Origin: Akebia trifoliata
Lineage: Eukaryota > Streptophyta > Magnoliopsida > Ranunculales > Lardizabalaceae
Direction of reading: 5' to 3'
NCBI GenBank assembly: GCA_017979445.1
Contig: CM030714.1
Span: 39,754,308 to 39,818,307 of the forward strand
DNA: 64,000 nt
Shown here: positions 1 to 12,293 of the stretch, one piece after another
Numbering within the stretch: the stretch's first letter is position 1
Layout of the letters: every line of letters begins with the position of its first letter
The notes under the pieces: model-generated
The model's database searches: none
What the model saw: the letters and a program-made list of their open reading frames with translations, nothing else
What the model was told of the DNA's origin: nothing
Program-made: the position numbers and the translations under genes

Positions 1-582
1 AAGAATTATTCAGTAATAGGATGACTTGTAAAGGTTAATTTGATCTCTCTAAGCCTCTTTTGTATTGTTTTCAATCTCTATTCTTACTCTCATTTCAATT
101 TCATTTCATTTCTTAGCTGCAATTTTCTAATCTATTTTAAAATTTTGTTTTACAAAATTCTGTTTTGGTTTCAATTCGAATGAACATTTGAATCACGATT
201 GTCCCCATGGAATGAATCCTACTTACCCAAGTTTTATTCTAATATTTGTTCAATCTACATTTCTGCAATCTACATAGCATCGATTATCTCCAATACCAAG
301 GTATTAGGATGACTCTAAAGGAATCGAAAGAACAATTGATGTCGGTATCCCTTGTGGGTGGCAAAAATATCAAGACTGTCACAACCAAAGATTTTACAAA
401 CTTCGAATTTATCATACTCATTTGATAAAAACATTTCATAAAATTTCAAAAGAAAAATTACTATTTTGGCCAATGACGATAAATTTAGGACTTATTCAAC
501 AAAACTTCGTATTTTCAAAAACAATAAATATACTTGAGGCCAAATAAGTATAAAACCTATTTTCTTTGCATTAAAACTTTCA
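1..582. other. AT-rich sequence without recognised gene
   Basis: No open frame or repeat that I can assign. By position it probably belongs to the retroelement whose antisense ORF begins just downstream. Confidence 0.3.
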
Positions 583-1682
583 ATGTTTTACATACATTCT
601 GATAATGTCAAGAAAATGCAGAAAAGCAAGGATGTAACACACAACCCGTCAAACATCGTGGTAAGAAACAAAAAAGGAATCAAGGCGTTCCTCCAAAGCA
701 CGGATCCAAACAGCTTGGCTAGTCATCATTCTTTTAGCATTAAAAGCATCATGACTCACCAAATACATTGCAAAGTCATCAAAATGAGAACTCTAGGTAA
801 GCCCCTCCCTCAACTCAGCAACTTCAACTCAAAGCCTAGCCACTTCACCACTATCATTAACTCTCAAACGTGCAAGTTCAAATGTCAGTCGAGCAATCTC
901 TTTCTAAATCTTCTTTTCGGATTTGAGCCAAATAGCCTGAATTCGACGATAATCAGTTTGGGACTCCTTTATTTGATCTCGATAAACAAATATGGATGAA
1001 ACACCAGGATGTGCTCGGGATACTATCGACACCGATCGCCTCCTAGAGATAAGTTCTCGAATCCAATACAAGTAAGACGGGAATTGGTGTGCTACAAAGA
1101 TGAATCGATTCAAAACTTCAACTCGGCTCCATTCTTTTACAAGTCGACTCAGAAGTGCGATAGATAAATGACCAACCAACTCACTAAAATTCTCAAGGAT
1201 GATCCCTGATCATAACCAAACTATTGAAGAACCCGAAGTGGTACATAGTGAGTCACCCCACGGAGACCAATCAAGACTAGGAAACGAGCCCTATCAAAAG
1301 CAATCACAGGCGGCCCTCGAGGTTGGAATGCATCTATCCATATCACTGCATCATCATCAAGGTTGCAAACAAAGCCATTCCTCTTTACCACCCGAAACAA
1401 AAGGAACAACTCATTTCAACATCATGAGCACGAGGTCGGCATTAACGCTAAACGAACGGTTAACGACTTCAGTCAAAGTCAAATGATCCATGAACCAAAG
1501 CTACAAAAAGAGAAGCCTTCTAAACTCTCGAAAACTAATAAAATTAAAATGTAAATTTATGTTAAGTTTGGAATTTACCTGCAGGAATGGGGCGCATCCA
1601 CAAAAAATTCGATCATGACCAGACGAACAAGCCGTAAGATATTGAAACATTTCACTCAAAAGTATGGGGACAATCGACATCC
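583..1682 (-). pseudogene. C-terminal part of an antisense ORF of a Tat-type gypsy element (degenerate)
   Basis: Minus-strand reading shows a conserved protein in broken frames: near 1682-1580 a stretch beginning MSIVPILLSEMF and running to GCAPFLQ, at 1409-1221 a stretch with GPPVIAFDRARFL and GLRGVTHY, and at 1179-904 a stretch with VAHQFPSYLYWIRELISRRR and YRDQIKESQTDYRR. This resembles the plant mobile domain-like (DUF7745-type) proteins carried antisense between integrase and 3' LTR in Tat/Ogre/Retand elements; that assignment is from memory of the family. Frames change between the blocks, so it is dead. The N-terminal half lies at 4775-5560 on the same strand, separated by a solo LTR. 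Cellular function of such ORFs is not settled. Confidence 0.5.
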
Positions 1683-1687
1683 CTCTC

Positions 1688-4600
1688 TGTAGACACCCCA
1701 TTTTTTGCCTGGCTTGGCGATCCGTCACCCGGTTGTTGTGAGTTCCTAATGATGAACACAAAGAACTCGAAAACTTGAGAGAAGTATCCTTCTAATTTCC
1801 TTTTTTTTTCTAATTCTATTCCTTTCTTTCTCCTTGCCACGCGACATAGAATTACGCACGCTTAGGATCGCTACACCATACACTCAACTTAGCAAGTACG
1901 TATACTTAAGCTCGTTACATATTTGGACAACTTAGAGACCTCGCTACACTAGGAAAACATGACCTCGAGACCTAGAAATAATCACGTTGCGATTGAAAGA
2001 AACTTCACGCCAAAATTTACCCAAATGGACAAAAATCAAGAAAATGACGAAAATACCCCTCATGAATTTCGGACCTCCGAAAAGTCTCGAAAGTACATCC
2101 ATTGCACTCAAAATGAGATTTTGAGTCTAACGGGACCCAAATTATTGAAATCAGAGAAATTTATGAAAAATCACAAAATGACCGTAACGCCCCTCGATGT
2201 CTGACTCTTAGAAACCTTGACGCTTAGGAAAACACAATTAAAGAATGAATTAAAAAAAAGACTTCAATAAAAATCTTGAATAATCAAAATTAAATTAAAA
2301 TTTCAAATTAAAATCAATTAAAATTTACAATCAAATAAAAATTTTCAAATTGAAAATAACCGTTCTCAAGCATCTACAACACCCCCCATCTCCCTCTTCT
2401 CTCCCTCACGTCCCCTAATAGCATCCATTGACAACCCCATACCAACTCCAGCAGCCTCCATTAACAGTCCCCACACATCCAACAGCAACACCTCCATCGA
2501 CACCATTAAAACCAGCCCCCTACCTTCACATTCTCTTCTTCTTCTTAGCCCCTCTTCATCCCCAAACACCTCTCCATATCTTTGCAATACAGCCTCCATT
2601 AACAGTCCATTTATCACGTTTCTCTCACGTCCTCTTGGACAGAACCAAAAGGAAGAAGAAAGGAACCGGGAGAAAGAAGAAGAAGAAAAAAAAAAGCCCC
2701 ATGTTGCTCAGCCAAACCACTTCACCATTACAAGACCAGTAACGTCTAGACCTTCTATCTCCTTCATCTGATCTCTCTCTTTCAACCCTTCTCTCTATAC
2801 GTTTTCTTCTCCAACCTTCCTGTCTCTCCCTGCCTGCAACTGCCTTCCCCATCCTTCATTCATGTCCTCCATTTTCTGGACCATTTGCAGCCACCTCAAA
2901 GTCTTCTTTCATCTTCCTCATCATCTCAGTCACTACCCTTATCTAACTCATCATCTCAGGCCCCTCTTATTCATCCTCTTTTCCTCCAAACAGCCCCAAA
3001 CAACAGCCCTTCCTCACCATTGACGTCCTTACCCAGCATCCATCATCACCATTAATACCACCCCTCTTATTCTTCCTCTTTTCTTCTAAACGGCCCCAAA
3101 TAGCAGCCTCATTCTTCACTCTTAACTCCGCGAATTAGCAGCCTCCTCCTCCGTCTCTTCTCCTCTTTCCCTCGCAGCAATTCCAATATCGATACCACAA
3201 TAGTTTTCGACTCTAGTTTACAACTCCTCTCAAGTTATTATCGGTTTGAATCTGAAGGGATTGTACACATCAACCATACCAACACAAAGGTAAGTTCATC
3301 CGTATTTTTTTTATCTAGTTTTTATCTTTAGATTTTTCTTCTTCTATATGGGTATTTTTTTCACATGCTTTTCTTTTTTTCATTATCATCAGGTTAGCAT
3401 TAATAACTTCTTTTGTTTTTACTTGTTTAGTCTTATTCATCGTGAGATTTTTTATTTTTATTTTCTTTGTTTTTTTTTTTTTTTTTTTCTTAATCGTCAT
3501 GATTGATTCGGCTCTCTTTTTTATCCTTTTGCTCATCATTTTCTAGTATTAGGAGGACTTGAATCGATTGATTGGTTTTTACGTTTGTGGTATAATAACT
3601 GTTCCAATTGGTAGATTATAATGTGTGGTGTTTCTGCAATGATTTACAATGATTTCATAATGAACTTGTTAAATCGATGAATGCGTGAAATAAATATTTT
3701 TAAAATTCATGACTTGGCACACATCTCTTGTCGATTTGTAAACTTTGACCTATTGCATAATTCAATGATTTAAGGAATTCCATAGTCGTGGTTTTTTATA
3801 GGAAAAATGTGTCCATAAAGTTCTATTTTCGAAGGCCATATTTGAAATTTGATAAGCTTTCACATTCATATTTGGAATATTCATGTTCGTAAGTTCCATT
3901 TTAGGAAATTTGTATTTGGGATTTTCTTTAATGTAGAAATCTTATATTTTTCTATATTGGAAAATTTCATGTTTGCTAATTTTCTAATTCGGGAATTTCT
4001 TCTTGGTAATTTTCCCATTAAAGAATTTGTCACATATATGTATTTTTCTACTTTGGAAGATTATTTTGGCAAATTTCTAATTTGAGACTTATTATTGGAA
4101 AATTTTTATTTGGGAAGTTGACTTTTTCAAATTTCCAATTTGGGAACTCATCGCATATTTGTAAATTCCCAATTTATAAAATTTCAAATTTCGAGTTTGG
4201 AATCTTTGTTAACTACCAAATTAGGAAGTTCATATTCACGATTTTCCAACTTTAGAAAATTTTCATAAATTCTTGTTTTAATTAATTATGAAAATATTGG
4301 AACATTTGGATTTGTAATCGGAATATGGTCACGTGAATTCGGGAGCATAGGTTGGAGGTGAGGCTTTTTCAAATATTTTTATTTTTGTGCGAAATTCGAG
4401 AAATTGTGGGATATTTGAAAAATATTGGCCTTGAGATTCGTTTAGCACATTCGATATAATTTGATGATGATGGTAATGATGATTGGACCATAATCTTGAC
4501 TTTACTTTACCTGTTGACTGTAACTTAGTTTTGGACCGTAGTAGAGACCGATCATGTTGATCGGGCGGGTTCGGTGCCTAACACCTTTCGAAATCCGTAA

Positions 4601-4769
4601 TCTGACCCCTTACCCATATCTTTGATCCGTGGGCCGATCCATATTCATTTGGAGTTTTTTATGGTTTCTAGACCTAAATTAGGTGGCGACTCCCATTTAT
4701 CAAAAGTCCCCCATTTACCAATCGGACCCTTATTCACCATTTGATGGAAAATGAGTCGAGGCGATTTCA
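1688..4769 (+). mobile_element. Solo LTR of a Tat/Ogre-type gypsy retrotransposon (3.08 kb)
   Basis: Begins TGTAGACACCCCATTTT and ends near ATTTCA (TG...CA). It shares blocks with two other LTRs in the window (37519-39259 plus, 39262-42163 minus): a start block with CGTCACCCGGTTG, a block around TAGAAATAATCACGTTG, and a block with CTAACACCTTTCG followed by TAGGTGGCGACTCCC near the 3' end. It is flanked by CTCTC (1683-1687) and CTCTT (4770-4774), a 4/5 match to a 5-bp target duplication. The flanks belong to one minus-strand ORF, and removing the LTR plus one duplication (3087 bp, divisible by 3) keeps that frame open. There is no internal region, so solo LTR is the simplest reading. The interior at 2360-3290 is C/T-rich and 3850-4280 is made of degenerate AATTT-type repeats. 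Confidence 0.7.
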
Positions 4770-4774
4770 CTCTT

Positions 4775-5560
4775 GGACTTGTTGAATCACGTGAATGAGA
4801 GAGAGGTCCATGATGTCTCTGCCACCTTGAAATGATAGTTGACTCACTACCATCAAGGTAAGGGATCCGAAAGACGTTCAACCAAGAAAGATTTAGACAT
4901 TGTCTTCAAAACTAATCCGTCATCCAGAATTTTCAAAAACTTACGATTTATCTCCCCAAGAAGTCAGAAGCCTCATCTAGATAACCATCACACAAAGGCG
5001 AAACAGACAACGCACCCGACATTTCGAGACCCAAAAGTACATCAAACTCCTCAATGGTGGGAGTCATCTCCTATTCCCTAAAATGGAAAAGGTTGAGTTC
5101 GAGAACCCAACACCCTAACATAACCTCAATCAAACATCATTGTAACTGGACCTTAGGCAAAAAGAGTGTGAACCCCAGCTTGTTCAAACCCTATTGAACA
5201 TTCTCACAAAAAAATAATAATAATAAATTAAAAATCGAAACAAAAAAAGTAAAAAATCAAGAGAAAATCAATAGAATTTCAAAAAACCTTTTGAGATGCA
5301 TTTAACTCTAATTCATTAGAACACGACAAAAAATACCCGAATATCAAAACTCATCAAATTTTCGTTAAATCCGAGATCTCATACGAGCTCCTCGTCAGCG
5401 AGATCAAGGAATCAATAAGGCAAAACTCTGTTAGACTCCATGCTTGAGGAATCATTTTCTACAAAATTCATCAATTCAATCGGTAATTTAAAGTCATTTT
5501 TTTGTAAAATTTTTCTGACCTGTATAAATAAGGGTTTAGTCTATTTTTTTGTAGTTCTTT
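4775..5560 (-). pseudogene. N-terminal part of the same antisense Tat ORF
   Basis: Minus-strand translation near 5068-4950 gives MTPTIEEFDVLLGL followed by SVSPLCDGYLDEASDFLG, the TPT(I/L)EEF signature of plant mobile domain/DUF7745-type proteins. A stop and frame changes follow. The segment 4881-4770 is open and leads in frame into the block at 1682 once the solo LTR is ignored. The plus-strand LTR start at 5589 lies just beyond, so the ORF is antisense and next to the 3' LTR, as in Tat elements. Confidence 0.5.
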
Positions 5561-5588
5561 ACACGCAATTTTTACAAAGAAAGACAGC

Positions 5589-7060
5589 TGTAGACACCCC
5601 AATTTGAACGGACTCTCACTTGAAAGGGCCTAAAAAAAATTTAGATTTTCTAAATAACTTCCAACGGGTTTAAAAAGTCTAATTCATCCAAATACAGCAT
5701 TTTGATCGAATCAAAGGTCCATAAGTTTCCCTAAAGGTCTAATGGGTCTACCAAATAGATTTGACGTGCCCCCCATTTTCCCCACCTTTCACTACTCCAC
5801 CCTCGAAATTGAATTACCTCAAACCCGCTTATAGTCCACGAACCCTCAACTCACAAACATGCATTTTTCACCCTATCCAACCTAAACTAGACTTAATCTC
5901 ACATCACCTAAATCCTAAAACATGCCCACCCTCAAAAACTCATTTCAAAATAATCCTAACCAATTCCAAATAACTTAAAATCTTTCCTAAAATCCAAGCC
6001 CAACACACCAAAGTCCAAATCAATTCAGACCATATCCATAATCCATAACCCTAACCGACAAATCATTATCCATATCAATCAATCACCATTTTAATCACCA
6101 ATGAGACACATGTCATCACCCTAAGTCACCTCCCTCATCTAACTACTTACCCCCATCACTTTTTTTTATAATAAATCATTATTTTTCTTTTTTTATTTTG
6201 AAATTTTGAAATTAAGGTTACTTATATATGACATTAATTTTTTTGGAATAAATAAAAATGAGGACAAAATAATTCAATAAGGTGCTAAACAAGATAAGTC
6301 ACCACCTAGAGAAAGAACAAAAATTAAAAAATGGACACATTCTAAACAAGATAAGTCATAGGATATTTCATCATTGTTTCTTTCTTTATTTTGGAATTTA
6401 TATATGAAATTTATTATTTTAAAAATAAATAAAAATGAGGCTAAAAGATTACAATAAGGTGCTAAACAAGATAAGTCACATGATAGCAACTAGAGAAATG
6501 ATAATGCTAATAATAAAAAAATGGACATGTTCCAAAATAAGATAAGTCATGGGTTATTTTATCGTTGTTTCCTTCTTTATTTTATAATTTTTAAATTAAG
6601 GCTACCTATATATGAAATTTATTGGTCCTGGAATAAATAAAAAAGAGGACAAAAGAATTCAACTAGGTGCTAAACAAGATAAGTCACATGGTAGCAGCTA
6701 GAGAAAGTACAATAATTCAAATGAACACGTTCTAAACAAGATAAGTCATGTGGTAGCAATCAGGTAAGGATAATAATTAAAAAATTGACAGCTCTCAACA
6801 AGATAAGTCATGTGGAGTACAATAATTAAAGTGAACACGTTCTAAACAAAGATAAGTCATGTGGTAGCAATCAGGTAAGGACAATAATTAAAAAATTGAC
6901 ATAACTCATGTGGTAGCAATCAGGTAAGTAGAATAATTAAAAAATTGACAGTTCTAAACAAGAAAAATCACGGGGTATTTCATCATTGTTTCTATCTTTA
7001 TTTTCGAATTTTGAAATTAAGGCTATCTATATAGAAATTTATTGTTCTAGGAATATTTAG
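5589..7060 (+). mobile_element. Probable 3' LTR of the Tat-type element carrying the antisense ORF; end not located
   Basis: Starts TGTAGACACCCCAATTTG, preceded by the purine-rich AAAGAAAGAC (candidate polypurine tract). The downstream end cannot be fixed because the TAGGTGGCGACTCC block of the other LTRs is missing; the given end is where the internal tandem repeats stop. Could also be truncated. Confidence 0.4.
6165..7060 (+). repeat. Nested tandem repeat built on AACAAGATAAGTCA
   Basis: The phrase CTAAACAAGATAAGTCA recurs with variation near 6285, 6344, 6464, 6532, 6672, 6732, 6797 and 6843, giving short units of about 55-70 bp (TGGTAGCAATCAGGTAAG is a common part). A longer unit of about 185 bp (TTTCATCATTGTTTC followed by a TTTATTTTG stretch) recurs near 6180, 6365 and 6550 and again near 6977. 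Non-coding, probably inside the LTR that starts at 5589. Confidence 0.75.
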
Positions 7061-7544
7061 GTGTGTTACCCAAAGTCAAACCGACCGTGTGACTTAGGAA
7101 CTTACTTAATGTGGGCAGAACCTTCTTATTTAGTTTTTTTTTGGGTTGTGTGGTGAGATTCATGAACAAATAGAATGATGGATATGATGGTAGCCTATGT
7201 GTTTTATATGTGATGATAGTTGATATATGGGATCACACACTCATGTGTGATCTTGCACCAACTCATGCATTTAACTGAGTCAAATTAAAAATATAATGAG
7301 ACAAGCATGTATATTTTTAACGCTAATTTCTAAAATATTAATATATTTACTTAATTAATATGAGTCAAATCATGAATCGTCAACTTGATGGCTCTATATA
7401 CCTTAGAAAATTTTGAAGATTTTAGTTTTTTTTTTAGACAGTTAGTCAAGTTTGAAGTATTGATTATTTTAGGAGAAGCTTGCATAAAAAGAAATAAAAA
7501 ATAGGCTAAGATTGACAATAGTTCAACTTAATTGAATTTGATAT

Positions 7545-7768
7545 TGACAAAATAAGAATTGAGAAAGCTATGTCTTTGTTATTTTGTTTCTATGTCAAAA
7601 GGCTACAATATATACACATATATAAGATCAAATCATGATCTGAACAGCAAGGAAAGAAAATAAAATCTCAACTAATTCTCTTGAATGAAGGGATTACAAA
7701 TTCTTAAATATAAGCAGTAAAGATTATTTCCAAAATTATAATTAATCAAATCTCAACAAATCTTAACA
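7545..7768 (-). repeat. 3' LTR of copia element (224 bp)
   Basis: Near-identical to 12077-12288. On the minus strand it begins TGTTAAGATTTG and ends TTTTGTCA. Confidence 0.93.
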
Positions 7769-7910
7769 CTCCCCTTCAAGTTGGAGCATGTATATCCAAC
7801 ATGTTCAACTTGCTTCTTAAGTCCTTAAACATGTTTTCTCCGAGGGCTTTTGTAAAAATGTCTGCCAACTACAAATGAGGTGGAACAAATTCTGTAACAA
7901 TTTGACCTTC

Positions 7911-8135
7911 TTATATCTTTTCTCTTACAACATGGCAATCGAGTCCTATGTGTTTGGTGCGCTCATGATATACTGGATTTGCTGCTATGTGAAGTGGAGC
8001 TTGATTATCACATAATAACTTTGTTGGTCCTGTGGAAATCTGCATGTCATTAAGCAAAAATCTGAGCCAAGTTAATTCACAAGTTGTTGCTGCCATGGAC
8101 CTGTACTCAGCTTCCGAGGATGATCTGACTGTTTT
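7911..8135 (-). pseudogene. Copia RNase H fragment
   Basis: Minus-strand residues [33 protein letters not shown] and [15 protein letters not shown] are the conserved C-terminal RNase H block of copia polyproteins. A stop at about 8134 separates it from the RT upstream on the minus strand. Confidence 0.85.
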
Positions 8136-9253
8136 TTACTTCTTGGCCTTCCATGAAATCAGTGAATTTCCCAAGTACACGCAATAACCCTTAGTTGATC
8201 TTCGAGTCATAGGGCAGTTTGCCCAATTTGCATCACAATAAGCCTTCAAGTTGAAAAAATTGTTTGACGAAAATAACAAGCCGAAACCTAGACTTCCTTT
8301 AAGATACTTAATAATGTGAAAAGTAGCATTCCAATGAGGCTTTCTTGGTGCATGCATAAATTGGCTTAGGATGTTGACTGAGTATGTGATGTCTGGTATT
8401 GTGATTGCAAGATAGATTAATTTTCCAACTAATCTCCTATAGCACTCTGGATCATGTAACAAATCACCTTGATCATCTGTGAGCTTTAGAATTACTTCCA
8501 TTAGGAAATTTGAAGGTTGAGCACTTAAGTAACCAACATCATCTATAATCTCTAAGGTATATTTTCGTTGAGAGATTACAATGCCGACTTTTGACCTTGC
8601 AACTTCTAGACCAAGAAAAAATTTTAGAGATTCGAAATCTTTGATATGGCATTGTTGATGCAAAAAATCTTTGAGACTTCGTATAGCAGTTGCATTATTG
8701 CCTGTTATCACTATGTCATCTACATAGATGAGCACCATAGTTGTAGATGGACCTTTAGTCTTCATAAATAAAAAATAATCTGAATGTGTTTGAATAAAAC
8801 CAGCCTTCTTGATAGCATGAGAAAATTTTGTAAATCAATTTCGAGGAGCTTGTTTAAGTTCATAGAGGGACTTTTGCAGTCGACATACAAGCTTCTCCCC
8901 CTGTCGACAAAGACCGGTGGTGGAGTTATATATACCTCTTCCTCTAAATCACCATGGAGGAAGGCATTGGTCACATCCATTTGATGTAATGGCCATTGTT
9001 TGGCGACAGCAACAGCAAAAATACATCGAACAGTTTTTAACTTGGCAACAGGTGCAAATGTTTCAGTGTAATCCAAGGCTTCTTGTTGAGAAAATCCTTT
9101 GGCAACTAACCGTGCTTTGTAGTGTTCAATCATGTCATTAGAATTGTATTTGATACGATATTCCCATTTGCTGCCAATGGGACGATGACCAGTAGGCAAA
9201 GGAACCAAAGACCATGTCTTTCGAGTAGTGAGGGCATCAAGTTCACATTGCAT
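8136..9253 (-). pseudogene. Copia reverse transcriptase (RVT_2), frameshifted
   Basis: The first half (9253-8762) has the RT N-terminus with PIGSKWEYRIKYNS, KARLVAKGFSQQ and the catalytic-region block QMDVTNAFLHGDLEEEVY. The second half (8765-8136) starts in another frame and carries the catalytic YVDD in LIYVDDIVITGNN, then FFLGLEVARS and the connection domain up to SLISWKAKK. The halves belong to one domain broken by a frameshift near 8765-8880. Confidence 0.9.
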
Positions 9254-9443
9254 GGCCTCTTGTCATTTCGGATCTAATACAGCTTGAGCTTATGAGGTTG
9301 GTTCGAGAACACTTGAAATAGCATTGACAAAGTGTTTATGATTAAAAATAAAGAATCATATGAAATGTAGTTACTTAAAGGGTACCGAGTACCTGACTTG
9401 GTTGAAGATTCCTAGTTGGAGATTGCATTTGATGGCATTGTAC

Positions 9444-10468
9444 TCACCTGTCCACAATGAAATCTTGAAGAAGGATGGATGGTTTTTTTGTGCATTCACT
9501 TCTACGAAGAGTACGTGCTAGCGATGAGACAGGAAAGGAGGAATTTTCTGTGGAAGTGATCTCGGGTAATGGAAAAATAAGGGGATTTATAAGAGAGGAT
9601 GACTCAGTGGTGTATTCGGTTATCTGAGGTTGGAAAATGTTTGTAGTTGGTGAGGGTTCTGTGGTGCCAAAAGAAAAAATTTCCTCATGAAAGATGATAT
9701 CTCGGCTTGAGAAAAATTGGTGAGTTTTGAGATCATATAAGCGGTAAGCTTTTTGACCAATATGATAACCAACAAAGATGCATTTTCTGGCACGAGAATC
9801 AAATTTATTAGTAGAGTGCAGATTTGTTGCATAACAAAGACATCCAAAAACTCGCAAGTTAGAGTAAATGGGTGGCTTGTTATACAACATTTCATAGGGA
9901 GATTTGTGTTGTAGCACAGGGGTAAGAAGACGATTGATAAGGTAGGTGGCAGTAAGCAAACTCTCCCCCCAAAATTACAATGGAAGATTAGCATCAATTC
10001 TTAAGGCCCTGCCAACATTTAAGAGATGTTGATGTTTTCGTTCAACTACACCGTTTTGTTGAGGTGTTGATGTACAAGAACTTTGAAATGATATGCCAAG
10101 ATTGAAAAAATATGATTTTATGGATGTGAATTCTAAACCATTATCACTTCGAATACATTTAACTTGACAATTAAACTGAATATTGACAAAAGAGATGAAG
10201 GTTTTTAATAACCCTTGTGTTTCGGACTTGAATTTCATTAGGAATGTCCAGGAGAATCTAGTATAGTCGTCGACAATAGTTAAAAAATAATGTGCACCTG
10301 TATGAGTTGCAGTATGAAGGAGTCCCCAAATATCACAATGAATAAGATCAAAGATTGTAAAGTTTGAATAGTACTAGAAGGAAAAGATAGCCGTATTTGC
10401 TTAGCCAAATGACAAGTTTCACAAGAATATTGAGACTTAAATACAAATGAAGGAATAACATGACTCAA
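9444..10468 (-). pseudogene. Copia integrase core and C-terminal region, frameshifted
   Basis: Minus-strand pieces include the zinc-binding end (SCETCHLAKQIR near 10430), CIRSDNGLEFTS and TPQQNGVVERKHQHLLN of the rve core (10238-9975), and the region after the core (9959-9444) with [20 protein letters not shown] and [12 protein letters not shown]. Several frame changes. Confidence 0.88.
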
Positions 10469-10471
10469 AAA

Positions 10472-10912
10472 CTATGAAGGTGCCTTGGAGGGATGTCCTA
10501 ACCGCTGGTGCCATGGAATTTTTGGTATGGAATTCACATGATAAGTGATCGGTTTGGTAGGTGATGTTGATTTTATTGGTGGCACAAAGTAGTACAAGCC
10601 ATTAAGTTGCTTCCCCAAACCAATCATCTTCTTCAAAGTTAGGTCCTGCAATACACAAAAAGTAGAAAAGAAGTGAACATAACAATTTAAGAAAGCTGTG
10701 ATTTGACTAACTGATAGTAAATTGACATGGAAAGATGGGGCACAAAGTATGTTGTTAACATGCATGTGGTCTGAAAGTTGGATGGAACCTATGCCAGTTA
10801 TGGTAGAGCAAGCACCATTGGGTAAGGTTACTTGAGAAGAGAGAGGAGAGGTGATTGAAACGGATGTGGCTATGTGATTAGTGGTGCCACTATCAATGAT
10901 CCAGTGACTCAA
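10472..10912 (-). pseudogene. Copia protease and GAG-pre-integrase region
   Basis: Begins WIIDSGTTNHI, the aspartic protease active site (DSG), then a typical LLSVSQI block, and ends with WHQRLGHPS of the pre-integrase zinc domain. Open for about 146 codons. Confidence 0.88.
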
Positions 10913-11139
10913 GGCTGTCTTTTGTGTAGTAAATAAAAAACAGAAAGGGGTAGAAGTATCTATATAGTTTGCTTGGGCAAATTGTTTACCATTAAAAAAG
11001 GCTTTGATTTGAGCAAGTTCCTCAGAGGTGAATTAAAGTGTAGGTTCGATGAAGGGCTTGTGTGAGTCTAAAATTATTCCTGCACTGACTTGGTGAGCAA
11101 AGATTTTTCTACTTCGATTGGGTGGTTGGACTTCTTTGC

Positions 11140-12019
11140 CATGACGTTTGTGACCAACTGGAAACCCATTGAGAAAGTAACATCGATCCACAGTGTGAGT
11201 AGTGCCTTCACAATAAGAGCAATGGAGAGGTTTTCAATTGCTTTGAGGCTTGAAATGAGCGGATGACCGTTGTTTTTGTTGTCTTGAAGCCACAGGTTGT
11301 GACTCCTTGGAGTTTTCGTAAGTATTGATACTCATGGTATGATTAAGATCACTGCTCTTTGTTTTAGTGAGACATCGCTGCTTTTCTTCTTCACATAAAA
11401 GTAAATAAGCCTTTTTGACAATTGGTTAAGGATGCATGAGCATAATCTGTCCTCTTACAGTAGAGTATGTCTCATTGAGTCTCATAAGAAATTGACCAAG
11501 CTGAATTTTTTCTTCCTTTTCTTTTAGATCTTTTTGTCCTCCACATGTGCATGTGATTGAGGAGCTACAATTGGTTAGCTCATCCCACAACATTTTCATC
11601 TTTTTATAGTAAAAAAAAATAGATTCTTCTTTCAGTTCAACAATAGATCGTTGAGTTTGATAATGATGAGAAAAATCACCTTGAGAGAATCGTTCTTGAA
11701 GATCTGCCCAAATTTCTGAGGGAGTTTCAGCATAGAAAACATTGTTTGTAAGGTCCTGACTTAAATAATTGAATATCCAAGAGAGTACCATATCATTGCA
11801 ATGCTACCATAAAGAGTATTTGGGATCCTCGTCATCTGGAATGATGATGGTTCCTTCGATGAATCCTAATTTATTTTTGGCACTAAGGCTGATCAGCATC
11901 GATCGTTTCCACATAGCATAATTTATTCCATCTAAGACCTTTGAAACAAGAATCATGCCGGGATGATCAGAAGGGTGAAGAAACAGAGGATCTGCTGAAT
12001 CAATCGCAGTTGTAGACAT
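11140..12019 (-). pseudogene. Copia gag with zinc knuckle
   Basis: N-terminal part (12019-11804) has the DGINYAMWKRSMLISL block of the copia gag. It continues in another frame at 11791-11426 with AETPSEIWADLQERFSQGD. A zinc knuckle CSYCEGTTHTVDRC (CX2CX4HX4C) is read on the minus strand just below 11221. At least one frameshift (near 11800) and several stops after 11426. Confidence 0.85.
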
Positions 12020-12064
12020 GTTTAATCAGAGTATGCGGAAATTTACAAAAGCAATAAGATCATT

Positions 12065-12076
12065 GCTCTGATACCA
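12065..12076 (-). other. Primer-binding site (tRNA-iMet) of copia element
   Basis: TGGTATCAGAGC on the minus strand, directly after the 5' LTR; the standard copia PBS. Confidence 0.92.
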
Positions 12077-12288
12077 TAACAAAATAAGAATTGAGAAAGC
12101 TATCTTTGTTATTCTATTTCTATGTCAGAAGGCTACAATATATACACATATATAAGATCAAATCATGATCTGAACAGCAAGGAAAGAAAATAAAATCTCA
12201 ACTAATTCTCTTGAATGAAGGGATTACAAATTCCTAAATATAAGCAGTAAAGATTATTTCCAAAATTATAATTAACCAAATCTTAACA
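12077..12288 (-). repeat. 5' LTR of copia element (212 bp)
   Basis: Partner of 7545-7768; followed by the target duplication GATAT at 12289-12293. Confidence 0.93.
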
Positions 12289-12293
12289 GATAT

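Larger units (their letters stand above)
7545..12288 (-). mobile_element. Ty1/copia retrotransposon, full length, 4744 bp, coding region decayed
   Basis: Two LTRs (7545-7768 and 12077-12288) differ by a few substitutions and two indels (2 and 10 bp). The 5-bp target duplication GATAT is perfect (7540-7544 and 12289-12293). A primer-binding site complementary to initiator tRNA-Met (TGGTATCAGAGC, 12065-12076) abuts the 5' LTR and a polypurine tract (AAGGGGAG) abuts the 3' LTR. Domain order gag, protease, integrase, RT, RNase H is copia. Stops and frameshifts separate the domains, so it is not autonomous. Short LTRs would fit an Ale-like lineage, which I cannot confirm. Confidence 0.95.

Noticed and set aside
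2428..2852. Open frames on both strands in a C/T-rich stretch
   Set aside because: Low-complexity sequence within the solo LTR; no family resemblance.
8784..9141. Plus-strand open frames at 8784-8984 and 8917-9141
   Set aside because: Reverse complements of the copia RT region.
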